Positions 34,821 to 45,200 of a DNA stretch of 64,000 nt are shown here, in pieces. The DNA is from Promethearchaeota archaeon. GTDB taxonomy: Archaea; Asgardarchaeota; Lokiarchaeia; Helarchaeales; RDOG01. Position 1 is the first letter of the stretch. Each line of letters opens with the position of its first letter. The stretch is taken from contig RDOG01000003.1 in the NCBI GenBank assembly GCA_011365055.1, positions 186,001 through 250,000 on the forward strand. Reading direction: 5' to 3'. The notes below the pieces were generated by a model. The model did no database searches. It worked only from the letters and a program-made list of their open reading frames with translations, and was not told where the DNA came from. A program made the position numbers and the translations under genes.

Positions 34821-37718
34821 ATGAAAGGGAAATTCAAAATTAATAGGAGTAAGTTATTTAAATTTTTATCCAGCACTTTGCTTATTTTTTTTATATTGCT
34901 CTTCGCATTTATATCTTTTTTAAATTTTTCTATCCCTAATCAAAATAATAGCGAAATTCAACTGAATTTATCTAAAAAAAGCATAAATTCTTTTTATGAA
35001 TTGAATTTAACTGAAAAAGCAGGAATAGAACGACAAGATGAACCAATAACTCTAACGATTTCATCAGTAGAAGAATATACTGCACATAATGATTCAATAA
35101 GAGTAATTGATACTGGAATTGGAGTAGAAATTGATTCGCAAGTTTGGTACAAAATCAATTATGCTGACCAAAATTTTGAAAATGATAACAATTGGGGTAA
35201 TCCCAGTCAGTGGTTAGTAAGAGAATCTTTAAACATGCCAATTGAAATCATCCCTCACTATTTCAATTGGGGAAAAGTAGTTTATTGTCGTGATGATAGC
35301 ACAAATGACTATTTGCAGTTAATTTATAATTTCCCTTCTTATCAAACCTCTGGGAATGTTTCCTTTTTAGTTAATGCAGAACAAACGAATAAAGTAATTA
35401 GAATAGGTTTAGCAGGAACCTCTACCTATGAAACTAAAATTAGTTTTGAATTTGCAGCTGATGGACATTTTAAAATGTCTGATGGCAGCAATAGCAATAA
35501 TTTAGATATTGATACAACGTATATTGCTAATCAATGGTATCAAATTACGCTTGCCTTTGATTGTTCAACAGATATCGTTACAACATATATTGATGGTATT
35601 AAAAAAAGTGAAGATTCTTTTGCTTTTACAAGTACTAATATCAACCAATTTTATATTAGTACCTATCCAGTCTCTCAAAATGCTGTTGGATCATATCTTG
35701 CATGGATGGATTATTCATGGGCTCCAAATTTTTCAGCAAAAAGATATGATTATTTAAAATCTTTTAAAGTTTCTTTTTTAGCAGATTTAAATGCATCTAC
35801 TTCTAAAATATTCAATATAACTTACAATAACGATAGCCTTGGATATCCCTCTTATACTGAAATGATGACTGGAACGAGCTCTATAACAGATTCACACGGA
35901 ACAGTTTGGGGTTTAGCTACAACCGTGGGTAATCATATAGGAGATGGCGTAACAAGTCCAGAAGGTGCAATAGTTCCTTCTTTTTGGAGTTTTAATTATG
36001 CAGATGGACAAGAAATACCCGAATTTGTGGAAAAAGGCTCTATTTTTTGTACCGTATTTCAAGACGGAACTAATTTCTATAAATATATGCAAATTTTTGA
36101 TAATGGATATACTCTTGTTAGGATGAAAGATGATTCATATAATTCTGAATATTTATTTGCATGTACCGCTGGTATGGGTGCTGATGAGATTCACTATTCT
36201 ACTTCATCTTCTTGGTCGGTGCGAGATCCATGTTACCTAGGAGGAGGAAGTGGTGATTATATTGATGTATTATCATATGATAATACTTATGATGGAAAAT
36301 ATTTCATAAACGATGATGGAAAATCGTGGATTTTTGCTCAAGTTATCGATACAAGTCAACCTGAAGCAGATGATTTTACAATACGAGCTCGAATTACTGA
36401 TAACACGGCATTACCTATCGTAGGTAGAACATCAGGTTCTCAAAATTTAAATCCTAACGGTGAATATCAATTCTGGTATGCTTGTCTTAATGGAGGTAGC
36501 ACTGATGCCTCGCAACGTGCTGCTGTTAATAATTTACATACACAATTAATCATTGCACCACTCTATTTTGAAACTACTAATTCTTGGGGATCAGAAGAAC
36601 CTCAAAATATTGAAATTTTCATCATTTTGATTATTACAGCAATTATAGTAATTAGTGCTATAGTCGGAGTTATTATTACTTATGGTGTATACAAAAGCAA
36701 AAAAAATCAACAAGATGAACAAAAAAATAGGAATAAAGAATTAATGGATGAAACTGATTCGGTAATAACAGTAAGATCCGAATCTAATTATTCACAACCA
36801 TTGATTAACCAAGAATTAATTGAAAATCCTCGCATTTCATCATATACAATGCAAGGTTCGAATAATAAGGGCTTGCAAATAAAAAGACAATATGAATTGC
36901 TTGGTGGATTTATTAGGATTAAATGTAAAATAATAAATAAGTCCGTATTTTTAATATCAAAAGTCCGATTTCACCTTGAATTACCTGAAGCTTTTGTTCT
37001 CAGAAAAATAGAACCAAAACTTCAGGAACGCGGAGACCAAATTTTTTATTTAGATACAATTCCACCTGGCAATGAAAAAACGATTGGTTTTACTTTAGAA
37101 CCTTTAATCTGTGGAAAAGAACAAATATACGGAACAGTATATTATCTAAACTATCTTGGTGAACCTGAAACCGTACCAATGTTACCATTAGAAATAAAAA
37201 TAGTGTGTCCACTCTTTTTTACTGAAGAAGAAGCAAATATCGCAAAATTAAATAATCTCATGAAATATAGGTTAACAAAGAAGGATGAAAGGAGTTATTC
37301 ACTACCGAAATATTTACATCCAAGGGATGCAATAGAACTTTTAAAAAGCGTGATACAGCGACATCATTTAAAATTTGTAAGTGAAATAATTAATGATACA
37401 CCAACATTTGAAGCTCAAATAATATATTACGGAAAAACAAAGATAAAGAAAAATGAATATATCATTTTAGGAATAATAAGTGAACAAAATAAGTTCATAA
37501 AAATTATAGTTACATGTAATGATGATATAGAATTAACAGGATTATTAGCAGAATTAGGTTCTGATTTAAGGAAAGCTATTCTAAAATCTGGTTGCATCAA
37601 TTTAGAGACAGACTTAAAAAATCTTCGATGTCCTGCTTGCTGGGCTCCTCTTGACCGATGTCCAGAACCTGGAGAGGCTATCAAATGTAGTTATTGTAAT
37701 TCTATGATTTCTTTATAG
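34821..37718 (+). CDS. Receptor-like membrane protein: LamG-like ectodomain, TM helix, cytoplasmic beta-sandwich domain and zinc ribbon
   Basis: The 965-residue protein has an N-terminal signal or anchor helix (about 14-38), an extracellular region with a LamG/concanavalin-like domain (about 95-300; DTTYIANQWYQITLAFD) and a second repetitive beta region. A TM helix lies near residues 598-620. On the cytoplasmic side comes a beta-sandwich (from about 685; IKRQYELLGGFIRIKCKI to LEIKIVCPLF), then a platform-like domain and a terminal zinc ribbon (CPAC...CSYC). The cytoplasmic half is homologous to the middle of the protein at 39902-42166. Start ATG 34821 is chosen from the TATA position. Confidence 0.75.
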   Translation: MKGKFKINRSKLFKFLSSTLLIFFILLFAFISFLNFSIPNQNNSEIQLNLSKKSINSFYELNLTEKAGIERQDEPITLTISSVEEYTAHNDSIRVIDTGIGVEIDSQVWYKINYADQNFENDNNWGNPSQWLVRESLNMPIEIIPHYFNWGKVVYCRDDSTNDYLQLIYNFPSYQTSGNVSFLVNAEQTNKVIRIGLAGTSTYETKISFEFAADGHFKMSDGSNSNNLDIDTTYIANQWYQITLAFDCSTDIVTTYIDGIKKSEDSFAFTSTNINQFYISTYPVSQNAVGSYLAWMDYSWAPNFSAKRYDYLKSFKVSFLADLNASTSKIFNITYNNDSLGYPSYTEMMTGTSSITDSHGTVWGLATTVGNHIGDGVTSPEGAIVPSFWSFNYADGQEIPEFVEKGSIFCTVFQDGTNFYKYMQIFDNGYTLVRMKDDSYNSEYLFACTAGMGADEIHYSTSSSWSVRDPCYLGGGSGDYIDVLSYDNTYDGKYFINDDGKSWIFAQVIDTSQPEADDFTIRARITDNTALPIVGRTSGSQNLNPNGEYQFWYACLNGGSTDASQRAAVNNLHTQLIIAPLYFETTNSWGSEEPQNIEIFIILIITAIIVISAIVGVIITYGVYKSKKNQQDEQKNRNKELMDETDSVITVRSESNYSQPLINQELIENPRISSYTMQGSNNKGLQIKRQYELLGGFIRIKCKIINKSVFLISKVRFHLELPEAFVLRKIEPKLQERGDQIFYLDTIPPGNEKTIGFTLEPLICGKEQIYGTVYYLNYLGEPETVPMLPLEIKIVCPLFFTEEEANIAKLNNLMKYRLTKKDERSYSLPKYLHPRDAIELLKSVIQRHHLKFVSEIINDTPTFEAQIIYYGKTKIKKNEYIILGIISEQNKFIKIIVTCNDDIELTGLLAELGSDLRKAILKSGCINLETDLKNLRCPACWAPLDRCPEPGEAIKCSYCNSMISL

Positions 37719-37815
37719 ATTTTTTTAATACAAGATGTCTTCTCTTTTATTTTTTTCTTATTAATTAATTATTAATTAGTAAAAATGAAATCACATAAAT
37801 CGTGAATTATTCGTA

Positions 37816-38844
37816 TCAATTTACCATTAAAATTTCCTTTTGGCAGTTTGGACATTTATTATCATTCAATTTTTTGTGAATTATTGAAAAAACGGATCTT
37901 TTTAATAATAATTCGTTACATTTTGGACAATATGTGTTTTCATATTCGTGATCCGGCACATTTCCAATATATACGTAATTAATACCTTCATTTTTGCCAA
38001 TTTTTCTAGCTCTTTCCAAAAATTCTATAGATGTAGAAGGATTTTTAAATTTATAATCAGGGTGATATCTAGTTAAGTGCCATGGGGTATCAACACCTAG
38101 TTTATCTATAATGATTTTTGCCAATTTTTCAATAATGGCTATATTATCATTTAGACTAGTCACTACTAATGTAGTTAGCTCTACATGAACCCCATTATTT
38201 TTAAAAAATGACGCATTTCTAAAGATCTTATTTATATCAGCATGACAATAGTTTTTGATGACTTTTTCATCACCCTTTATATCAATATTGATAGCATCAA
38301 GGCCATGTTCAACTAACAATTTTGCTGCATCCAATGTCATGTATCCATTAGAAACATACGTGTTATACAGCTTTTCTTTTTGAGCGATCTTAAAAACATC
38401 AAGACTATGTTCTAGAAGTAACGTAGGTTCATTAAAACTATAACTTAAACCGTCAGAACCATGATCTTTTGCCAGCTGAACCAAATTTTTTGGAGAAATA
38501 AAATCTCCTCTTGATTTTGATGGATTTGCTTTTGAAATATGGTAATTTTGACACCAATCACACGTGAAATTGCAGGAAAAACTTCCTATAGTAAGTGCAT
38601 GACTTCCAGGATGAAAATGAAAAAATGGTTTTTTCTCAATTGGATTGTTAGATATAGACGAAATTTTTCCATAAATAAGTGTATATAACTTTCCTTCAAT
38701 ATTTTTCCTAGTTTTACAAAATCCTATTTGACCTATTTTTAAAATACACTTATGTTCACAAGTTTTACAGATTAAAAAATCGTCTTTCTTTTCAAAAAGT
38801 TTTGCTTCTTTTATGAATTCATTATTATAATTGATATTTACCAT
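37816..38844 (-). CDS. AmmeMemoRadiSam-type radical SAM enzyme with C-terminal zinc ribbon
   Basis: The 342-residue protein has N-terminal Cys pairs (CKTCEHKC...GFCKTR) and the radical SAM cluster C91-x3-C95-x2-C98 (FSCNFTCDWCQNYH). SYNEPT-like SFNEPTLLLEH, YVSNGYMT, INIDIKGD and TRYHPDYK follow, as in the AmmeMemoRadiSam/pyruvate formate-lyase-activase-like family. It ends with a zinc ribbon (CPKC...CPNC). The substrate is unknown; the AMMECR1 and Memo partners are not in the window. ATG 38844 is preferred over an upstream TTG at 38856. It overlaps the YkgJ-like gene by 20 nt. Confidence 0.85.
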   Translation of the reverse strand: MVNINYNNEFIKEAKLFEKKDDFLICKTCEHKCILKIGQIGFCKTRKNIEGKLYTLIYGKISSISNNPIEKKPFFHFHPGSHALTIGSFSCNFTCDWCQNYHISKANPSKSRGDFISPKNLVQLAKDHGSDGLSYSFNEPTLLLEHSLDVFKIAQKEKLYNTYVSNGYMTLDAAKLLVEHGLDAINIDIKGDEKVIKNYCHADINKIFRNASFFKNNGVHVELTTLVVTSLNDNIAIIEKLAKIIIDKLGVDTPWHLTRYHPDYKFKNPSTSIEFLERARKIGKNEGINYVYIGNVPDHEYENTYCPKCNELLLKRSVFSIIHKKLNDNKCPNCQKEILMVN

Positions 38845-39376
38845 ATTTAATTCCAATATGTTTTAAAAAAATTCCAAAGGTTCCATCAGGATGCTGTTCA
38901 TTCCAGGTTTTAGCTTTTTGCTTATATATTTCACCTTCTTCCCAGGATTTTCTAATAGATTTCTTAAATACTTCCTTCATTTCTTCGGACTCCGGCCACC
39001 ATTTTTGTGGACACAAGATATCTTTTAAATGATACAAATTTTCTTCCCAATCCATCGAAAAGGGATATGTAGCACAGACCATTGGCTTAAACTCATGAAT
39101 CGTACAAAGCCCTGTCTTTTCATCATGAAAATAACAAGTTGTCGTTTCTGGGCGATATTTAATACCTAAAACTGCATCTTGATTCATTATTTTTATAATT
39201 GGATAAAAACCCATTTTCTCGACAGATCCCTCATAAATTTCTAAGAAATCATATGGATGCAAGTTTGTATTCTCCAGAATTCGTATGGCATCCTCCGAAG
39301 TTATAAGCACAACATAACTACTACAACAAAAACCCGTACACTGCCTGCTGCAAAATCCATCGTCAATTAATGACAT
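38825..39376 (-). CDS. YkgJ-type cysteine-cluster (zinc/iron-chelating) protein
   Basis: The 183-residue protein has the UPF0153/YkgJ pattern: CSRQCTGFCCSSY near residue 8, an internal TTCYFHDEKTGLCTIHEFKP near residue 85 and MVCATYPFSMDW. These cysteines are thought to bind a metal. It overlaps the radical SAM gene, so translational coupling is likely and the two may act together, perhaps in cluster assembly or a modification reaction. ATG 39376. Confidence 0.85.
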   Translation of the reverse strand: MSLIDDGFCSRQCTGFCCSSYVVLITSEDAIRILENTNLHPYDFLEIYEGSVEKMGFYPIIKIMNQDAVLGIKYRPETTTCYFHDEKTGLCTIHEFKPMVCATYPFSMDWEENLYHLKDILCPQKWWPESEEMKEVFKKSIRKSWEEGEIYKQKAKTWNEQHPDGTFGIFLKHIGIKYGKYQL

Positions 39377-39544
39377 TAAAAAATTTCCATAAGTTAATTA
39401 TGTAATACAAAACTACAGACCTTATAACTTTTTACTATTTTTGTGAAAAATATAGAAATTAAAGATTTTAGAATATCACGGTGAGGATATATATTGTATA
39501 AATATCAAAATTTAAATCATAAAACGTAAAATTCTTCTAAATAA

Positions 39545-39835
39545 TTAAAAAAAATAAATGAAGGCTGAAAGAATCTTCTCTACAGGTTTTTCAGTTTCTC
39601 TATTTTTTTCATATCCTCTTATATATAAAATACATGTCCCGCTTATAAGAGAACCTATGAATATTGTTAATGCAGGAACGTATAGATCAATTGTTACAAA
39701 CGAAAGAGTAAATACTAAGGCTACTTCTAAGAAATCAGGAACTAACCATCTAAACCCATATTTCTTCTTCCAAATGGTTAAAGCAAGAACACCTATGAAT
39801 CCTAAATGTAATAATAAATTTCCTTCACGACACAA
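39545..39835 (-). CDS. Small three-helix membrane protein
   Basis: The frame of about 96 residues has hydrophobic segments near residues 5-22, 33-52 and 55-75 and a basic, Glu-rich tail (YEKNRETEKPVEK). The frame opens with TTG at 39835, but no ribosome binding site was found there, so the true start is uncertain. A plus-strand frame overlaps it but looks less protein-like. No family recognised. Confidence 0.45.
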   Translation of the reverse strand: MCREGNLLLHLGFIGVLALTIWKKKYGFRWLVPDFLEVALVFTLSFVTIDLYVPALTIFIGSLISGTCILYIRGYEKNRETEKPVEKILSAFIYFF

Positions 39836-39901
39836 GGGTAAATATTACAATTCAATTCAATTGTATATACAAAAATTGTCATAAAATTGCATTAAATATG
39901 T

Positions 39902-42166
39902 TTATTGAAAGGTTTTTGTTACTAAATCTACTGCAGGATCAAATACTGCAACATCACCATTAAAATTCTGAAGTTCAGTTTTAAAAGTAGTTTCAAATTC
40001 TCTTATGAAGGTTTTTAATTTTTTATTCAAGTACTTAATGGGTTTTCCTTTTAGAATTAATGCAATTTTCGTGAATTCTCCATCATCCAACTCGATTTGG
40101 AAATTCTTGTAAGCCAATTTTTTCATTGAAGTGTCTTCACCTCGCGAAATTTCCTTACCAAAATCTTGGATGGCTGTTAAAAATCCAGATATCAAGTCTC
40201 CATCAATTTCGTCCCCCTTGGTAAAGTCATATTGAAATATAGCAAGGCCCGACTTTCTATTAATGATCATTAAATATTGTAAAATGTTAATGGCATAAAT
40301 ATGATGAATTTTTTGTACGAAAACATCTTCCTTTTCTGTTAGTTCGCATAAATTTTTAATTTGATCTTTTTTCTCTGGAAAACTTTGTCTATATATTTCA
40401 AGTTGATTACATCCGACTCTATTAGTCTCTGATAACCAATTTATAATATTATGTTCAAGATCCATTTGATTTTGGTTGGATAAACTATCTCCAACCCTTA
40501 ATGCTTGGAGATTCTCATTCCAATCCATTATCTTTTCTATAATTGATGATCCAGGAACGCTGCGCTCTACCTTTACCTTGATTTCATTCAACAATAAAAT
40601 AATATCTCCAACCTTCCAATTATCTTTTTCTTCGCAGTATTGGAATAATGTAGCAAATCGATTGAATATATCATCTGTATCTAAGATGGTTTGACTTATT
40701 TTTTCTATTTTTCCTTCCATTCTTTTATGTAATTCAAAGGTCATTTTAATTAGATTTTTAATATAAGCCAAAAATCCTGTCGCTTGCTTCATATCTCTAG
40801 TCCAAACCGTTAAAACAGCAATATTGTTTGTAATTTTCGATTCAATAATCATATTATCGTTTGTTACTTTAGCCATACCAGAATGAATGGTACTCAAGTT
40901 ATCGGCATCGATATCGATTTCACTTAAATCTAATGCCGAAATTTGGTCATAAACTATTGTAAACGCAGAATCTTGCGATATTTCAAAATGGATCTTCGCT
41001 TCACCTTTCTGTAATTGTTTCTTAATTTTATCGATTTCCGCGAGATCAGTAGTCTTTGGAATTACTAAGGGGCATTTTATCCAGATTTCTTTTGGTTGTA
41101 AGGTTACAGTGTGAGGATTCCCAAATGGGTCCATATATGTCGCGGATCCAAACACTTTTGACTTGCCACACGTTAGTGGAACTAAATTAAAATCAACTCC
41201 TCTTGATTCTCCTGGTTTTAAAATTTCAACCGCTTTTACTCTTTCAGTAACTTCATATTGGGATGTAGGAATTAAAGTAACATTTATATCTGTAACCACG
41301 GTATTAGAAATGTTTTGCACTGCGCATTTAAACCGAATTTCTCCTCCAACAAAATCATATTCCCGTTTAATTTGCACCAGATCTTTTGGTTCTTGAGGTA
41401 CTTGGGGTTTTAACAAATCGGAAGAGCCAGATTGCATAAGATCAGCAGAGGCTGGCTTCTCCGACTTTATTCCTTCGATTTTCTCAAGTTTTATCTCTAA
41501 ATAACGTTCAATCATTAAATACTTGTCTTGATTCACTTGATAGAGCGTTTTTCCATCTTTATCTACTTTGGAAATTAATCCAGATGCTACCATTGGATCC
41601 AGATGATAATTGATCAACTTTTGTTCGATGCCCTCAAGTTCTTTTAATCTAATCATATCAATAACTTGTTCTTGTAAGATCCTCAAAAAAATCTGTTCAG
41701 CCTTGTCATTCTTAAGGGATAGGATAGCGTCTTCATTCTTTTTAATAAAATCAAAGGGGAAGAAGACGATGTATTTCAGATGTTTTCTACGGTAAATAAA
41801 ATTAAAGTTTTCCAACATTTTTAGATGTGCTTGAGCCACATGAGGATTCAGATTAAGAGTTTCTCTAATTTCTCTTAAATGTGAACCAGGACACTTTCTT
41901 ATAAGATCAAAAATACTCTGTCTCTTTTCATTTTTTAATACTTGGGTTCTTACTAATTTCTTCTCGGGAATTATTATCTTTTTTAATAAAAGATCATAAA
42001 TAGTCTTATTTATCTCTATATCTGGATAATTCAATTTCTTAATCGCCGTTCTATAAAGCATATCAACGTTTAACGGTTTTTTATTGCTTAAATCTTCAGC
42101 AATCTTAAGAATATCAATTGCTATTTGATTGATATTTTTTAAATCATCCAAAGAAAAATACCTCAA
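39902..42166 (-). CDS. wHTH / beta-sandwich-platform / longin-like fusion protein
   Basis: The 754-residue protein has N-terminal winged helices (about 60-130, with CPGSHLREIRETLNLNPHVAQ, and 150-220). A beta-sandwich follows (about 270-370; IKREYDFVGGEIRFKCAVQ to KEIWIKCPLV), then an alpha/beta platform (about 385-490), a helical stretch and a C-terminal longin-like domain (about 630-745; YLMIINRKSGLAIFQYDF, GDLISGFLTAIQDFG). The sandwich-plus-platform part is homologous to the cytoplasmic half of the receptor at 34821-37718 and recalls the appendage of gamma-COP/adaptins. ATG 42166. The function is unknown; vesicle-coat or signalling-adaptor roles are inference. Confidence 0.7.
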   Translation of the reverse strand: MRYFSLDDLKNINQIAIDILKIAEDLSNKKPLNVDMLYRTAIKKLNYPDIEINKTIYDLLLKKIIIPEKKLVRTQVLKNEKRQSIFDLIRKCPGSHLREIRETLNLNPHVAQAHLKMLENFNFIYRRKHLKYIVFFPFDFIKKNEDAILSLKNDKAEQIFLRILQEQVIDMIRLKELEGIEQKLINYHLDPMVASGLISKVDKDGKTLYQVNQDKYLMIERYLEIKLEKIEGIKSEKPASADLMQSGSSDLLKPQVPQEPKDLVQIKREYDFVGGEIRFKCAVQNISNTVVTDINVTLIPTSQYEVTERVKAVEILKPGESRGVDFNLVPLTCGKSKVFGSATYMDPFGNPHTVTLQPKEIWIKCPLVIPKTTDLAEIDKIKKQLQKGEAKIHFEISQDSAFTIVYDQISALDLSEIDIDADNLSTIHSGMAKVTNDNMIIESKITNNIAVLTVWTRDMKQATGFLAYIKNLIKMTFELHKRMEGKIEKISQTILDTDDIFNRFATLFQYCEEKDNWKVGDIILLLNEIKVKVERSVPGSSIIEKIMDWNENLQALRVGDSLSNQNQMDLEHNIINWLSETNRVGCNQLEIYRQSFPEKKDQIKNLCELTEKEDVFVQKIHHIYAINILQYLMIINRKSGLAIFQYDFTKGDEIDGDLISGFLTAIQDFGKEISRGEDTSMKKLAYKNFQIELDDGEFTKIALILKGKPIKYLNKKLKTFIREFETTFKTELQNFNGDVAVFDPAVDLVTKTFQ

Positions 42167-42288
42167 ATGAATCTGTAATCAAAAATAATTTTCCATTGGA
42201 TTTAATATTTATTTAATTTATAATTCCAAATATTTTATGCTATTTAAAAAGATAATAAGAATGAGAAAAAAATAGAAATTAAATGAAA

Positions 42289-45200
42289 TTATAAATCCAT
42301 TAATTCTTTCAAGAAATCCTGTTGGGCTTCTTTTGGTAAGTTCTTAAATATTTCTATAATTTCCAATTTTTCTTCAACGGTTGCATCGATTTTTAAGAGA
42401 AATTCTATAAATTCGTTTGGTAGAATCATAAAATTTTGAATTAAAAAGTTATTTAATTCTGCATCTTTTAGTGCTGCAACATTATTTAAAGGAATTTCAT
42501 TTGAGATCAGCATGTTTAATTTTTCTTCAAGTGATAAACCGGGCTGTTTAAATGCATCCTGAAGTTCTAATATTTTTACTTGATCGACTTCTATTGTTTC
42601 AATTTGTGTGTCCCCTAATTTTGTTTTTCTTTGTCTCTCTTCTCCTGGACTTCTTCTTCTCTTACGTACAATTACGTAAGACAAAATACTTATCCCTGCA
42701 ATTGCTCCGATTATTATAATGATGATAATGATTTCTAAAGGTAATCTTGGAGGGGTTCCGAAGTCAGCTTGTTCTCCAATAATTGCATAATATGAGAAAT
42801 GAGTCAAGATATATTCAAGATAGTTGCCAGTAGCATTTAGCGTAGCTCCTAAAGCAACCCAATGAGTTCCATTCCAATTGTAAATGTCTAACTCATCTTC
42901 TTCAATTCCAGCTGGTAAGTTTAATTCATTATAGTAAATACGAAAAGTTGCATTCACTTCATAATCCGTTCTATTAGTTAGAATTTCTATGAAAATTACG
43001 CCATAATTTGGCACATCCAATCCTCCAGGCGTTACCAATGTTATTGTGATACTGATTTGCAATGACACGTTTGAACTAATGTTTATGAACACAGAGGGAT
43101 TGAGATTGTCAGGCACGAAAAGAGGTATATTGTTGAATGGTGTAATATTGAATGCGGTTCCACTTAAACCAGTAACGCTTGCATTATCAATATTTGATAA
43201 TGATGTGGAATACGTTCCATTTGAAGCAACAATTCCATAATAATAAGTTCCAATGCTAAAAACTTGGTCCGTAATATAGTTTAATGTAAGATTTTCTATA
43301 AAAGTCATCCTCGGTAAATCGAAATAACCGAATAATGACGTATCACGATAAACCAAGTAATAAGTTGCCCATTGAACTTGAGACCAATTTAAAATAATTA
43401 TTCCATTCATTATGTTATGAGGCGAAATTGGACTTAATTGAGGACCAATTACCCCAAGCACGTTAGCCGCTTGTATATTTGATAAGCTCGTCATATGAGT
43501 CCCATTTGATGCGAGTACTCCATAATAATAAGTTCCAATGATAGATACTTGGACAGTCGTGTGATTTGATGATACGTTAGCAATGTGAGCCATCTTGTAT
43601 AAATCAAAGAAAATAAAGGGTGAATCATGCTGATAAACTAAGTAAAACGTAGCCCAAGATACTTTTGTCCAATTCAAATAAATTTTTCCATCTATGATGA
43701 TACTCGGAGAAATTGTACTTAATTGAAGTCCTTCAAAACAAGAATTATTTGCCATGGTGTTATTAACGCTATCAATCTCATCGATACACATATTATTTCG
43801 CAAAATTTCATTCCAATACACAACGGAGTTATTTGAAACCTCGATAACAATGCCCTCTTCTGTGTTGTCATTTAAATAATTGAACGCAATTTGATTATCA
43901 TTTGCTTGATATAGTAAAATTCCTGCCTCCTTATTTTTTGAGATATTGTTAAAGAATATTTTATTAAAATTCGCATTACTTACAGTGAATCCATTCCTCG
44001 AGTTATTAAATACCGTGTTATGAATGAACGTGTTAGTATCGGCTCCTGTATCAAGATAAAAGCCATCATAATTTTCATACACTGTATTGTTATAGAATTT
44101 GCACTTCTGACATAATAAATAAACAGCTTGGGATGAATGATTATAGATTGTGTTATTAGTAACTGTTACGTTCTCTGAGGATCCCCAAACAACAACCCCA
44201 TCAGTGCCATTATAAATAGTATTGTTGTGTAAGGTGCAATTATCAGAACCAAATACATATATCCCATTCATATTAGTATTGAATATTTCATTTTCTGTTA
44301 TGTTTGTGAAATCAGAAGCTTCAAGACGAATTCCATTATTTACTTCATAAATAATGTTTTTATAAACCGTGTTGTTATTATTAGTCCCTGTATTTTGCAA
44401 GTCGATTCCTTGATTCTTACAATTTTTGATTTCATTATGATATATAGTATTATTATTACATGCAGAAAGAATAAGAATCCCGCTTCCTGCAGTATTTCCT
44501 GTTATGTGAGAAATTCTGTTATCCGTACAATTATTATGATTTGAAATATAAATTAAAATTCCAATCCCTGCATAAAGCTCGGTCCCAGAATTATTAAATA
44601 TTGTATTAGAAGTTAACTTGTTTGAATATGATGCATTGATGTAAATACCTATCCCGCCGTAATTAGCCAATCCAGTGTTATTAAAAACCGTGTTATTATG
44701 AAGCGTATTATTATGACAAAGATATAAATAAATACCACTGCCCCTGCCAATAAGGGCACTTGATGAAAAAGAAGCGGTGTTGTTATGAATTGCACTATAT
44801 TCAACTTCAATTAATTCAATTCCAAAATAATCATTATTATAGAGCGTGTTTTCATAAATCTCTAATTTATTGCCAATTTCAGCATGAATACCCTTTTGAT
44901 TGTGATGAGCTGTATTATTTAGAATCTTACAATTATCAGAACTATAGAGATAAATTCCATAATATTTATTGTAAAAAACCGTATTATTGATAATCCTGCA
45001 ATTATCTGATGCGATGAATTGGAATCCACCTCCATAATTCTCGCTTGAACAGTCGTAAATCGTGTTATTACTAACCCTACATTCATGAGATAAGTTTAAA
45101 TAGATGCCGGTATCAACAATATGTGCCACTTCATTTTCATTTATGGTATTATTCACAGCTTTATTTAAATATACACCATAAACTGAGCAATTAAATATCG

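Noticed and set aside
39558..39884. Plus-strand frame of 108 codons opposite the small membrane protein at 39545-39835
   Set aside because: No ribosome binding site and a less coherent composition; the minus strand shows three clean hydrophobic helices.
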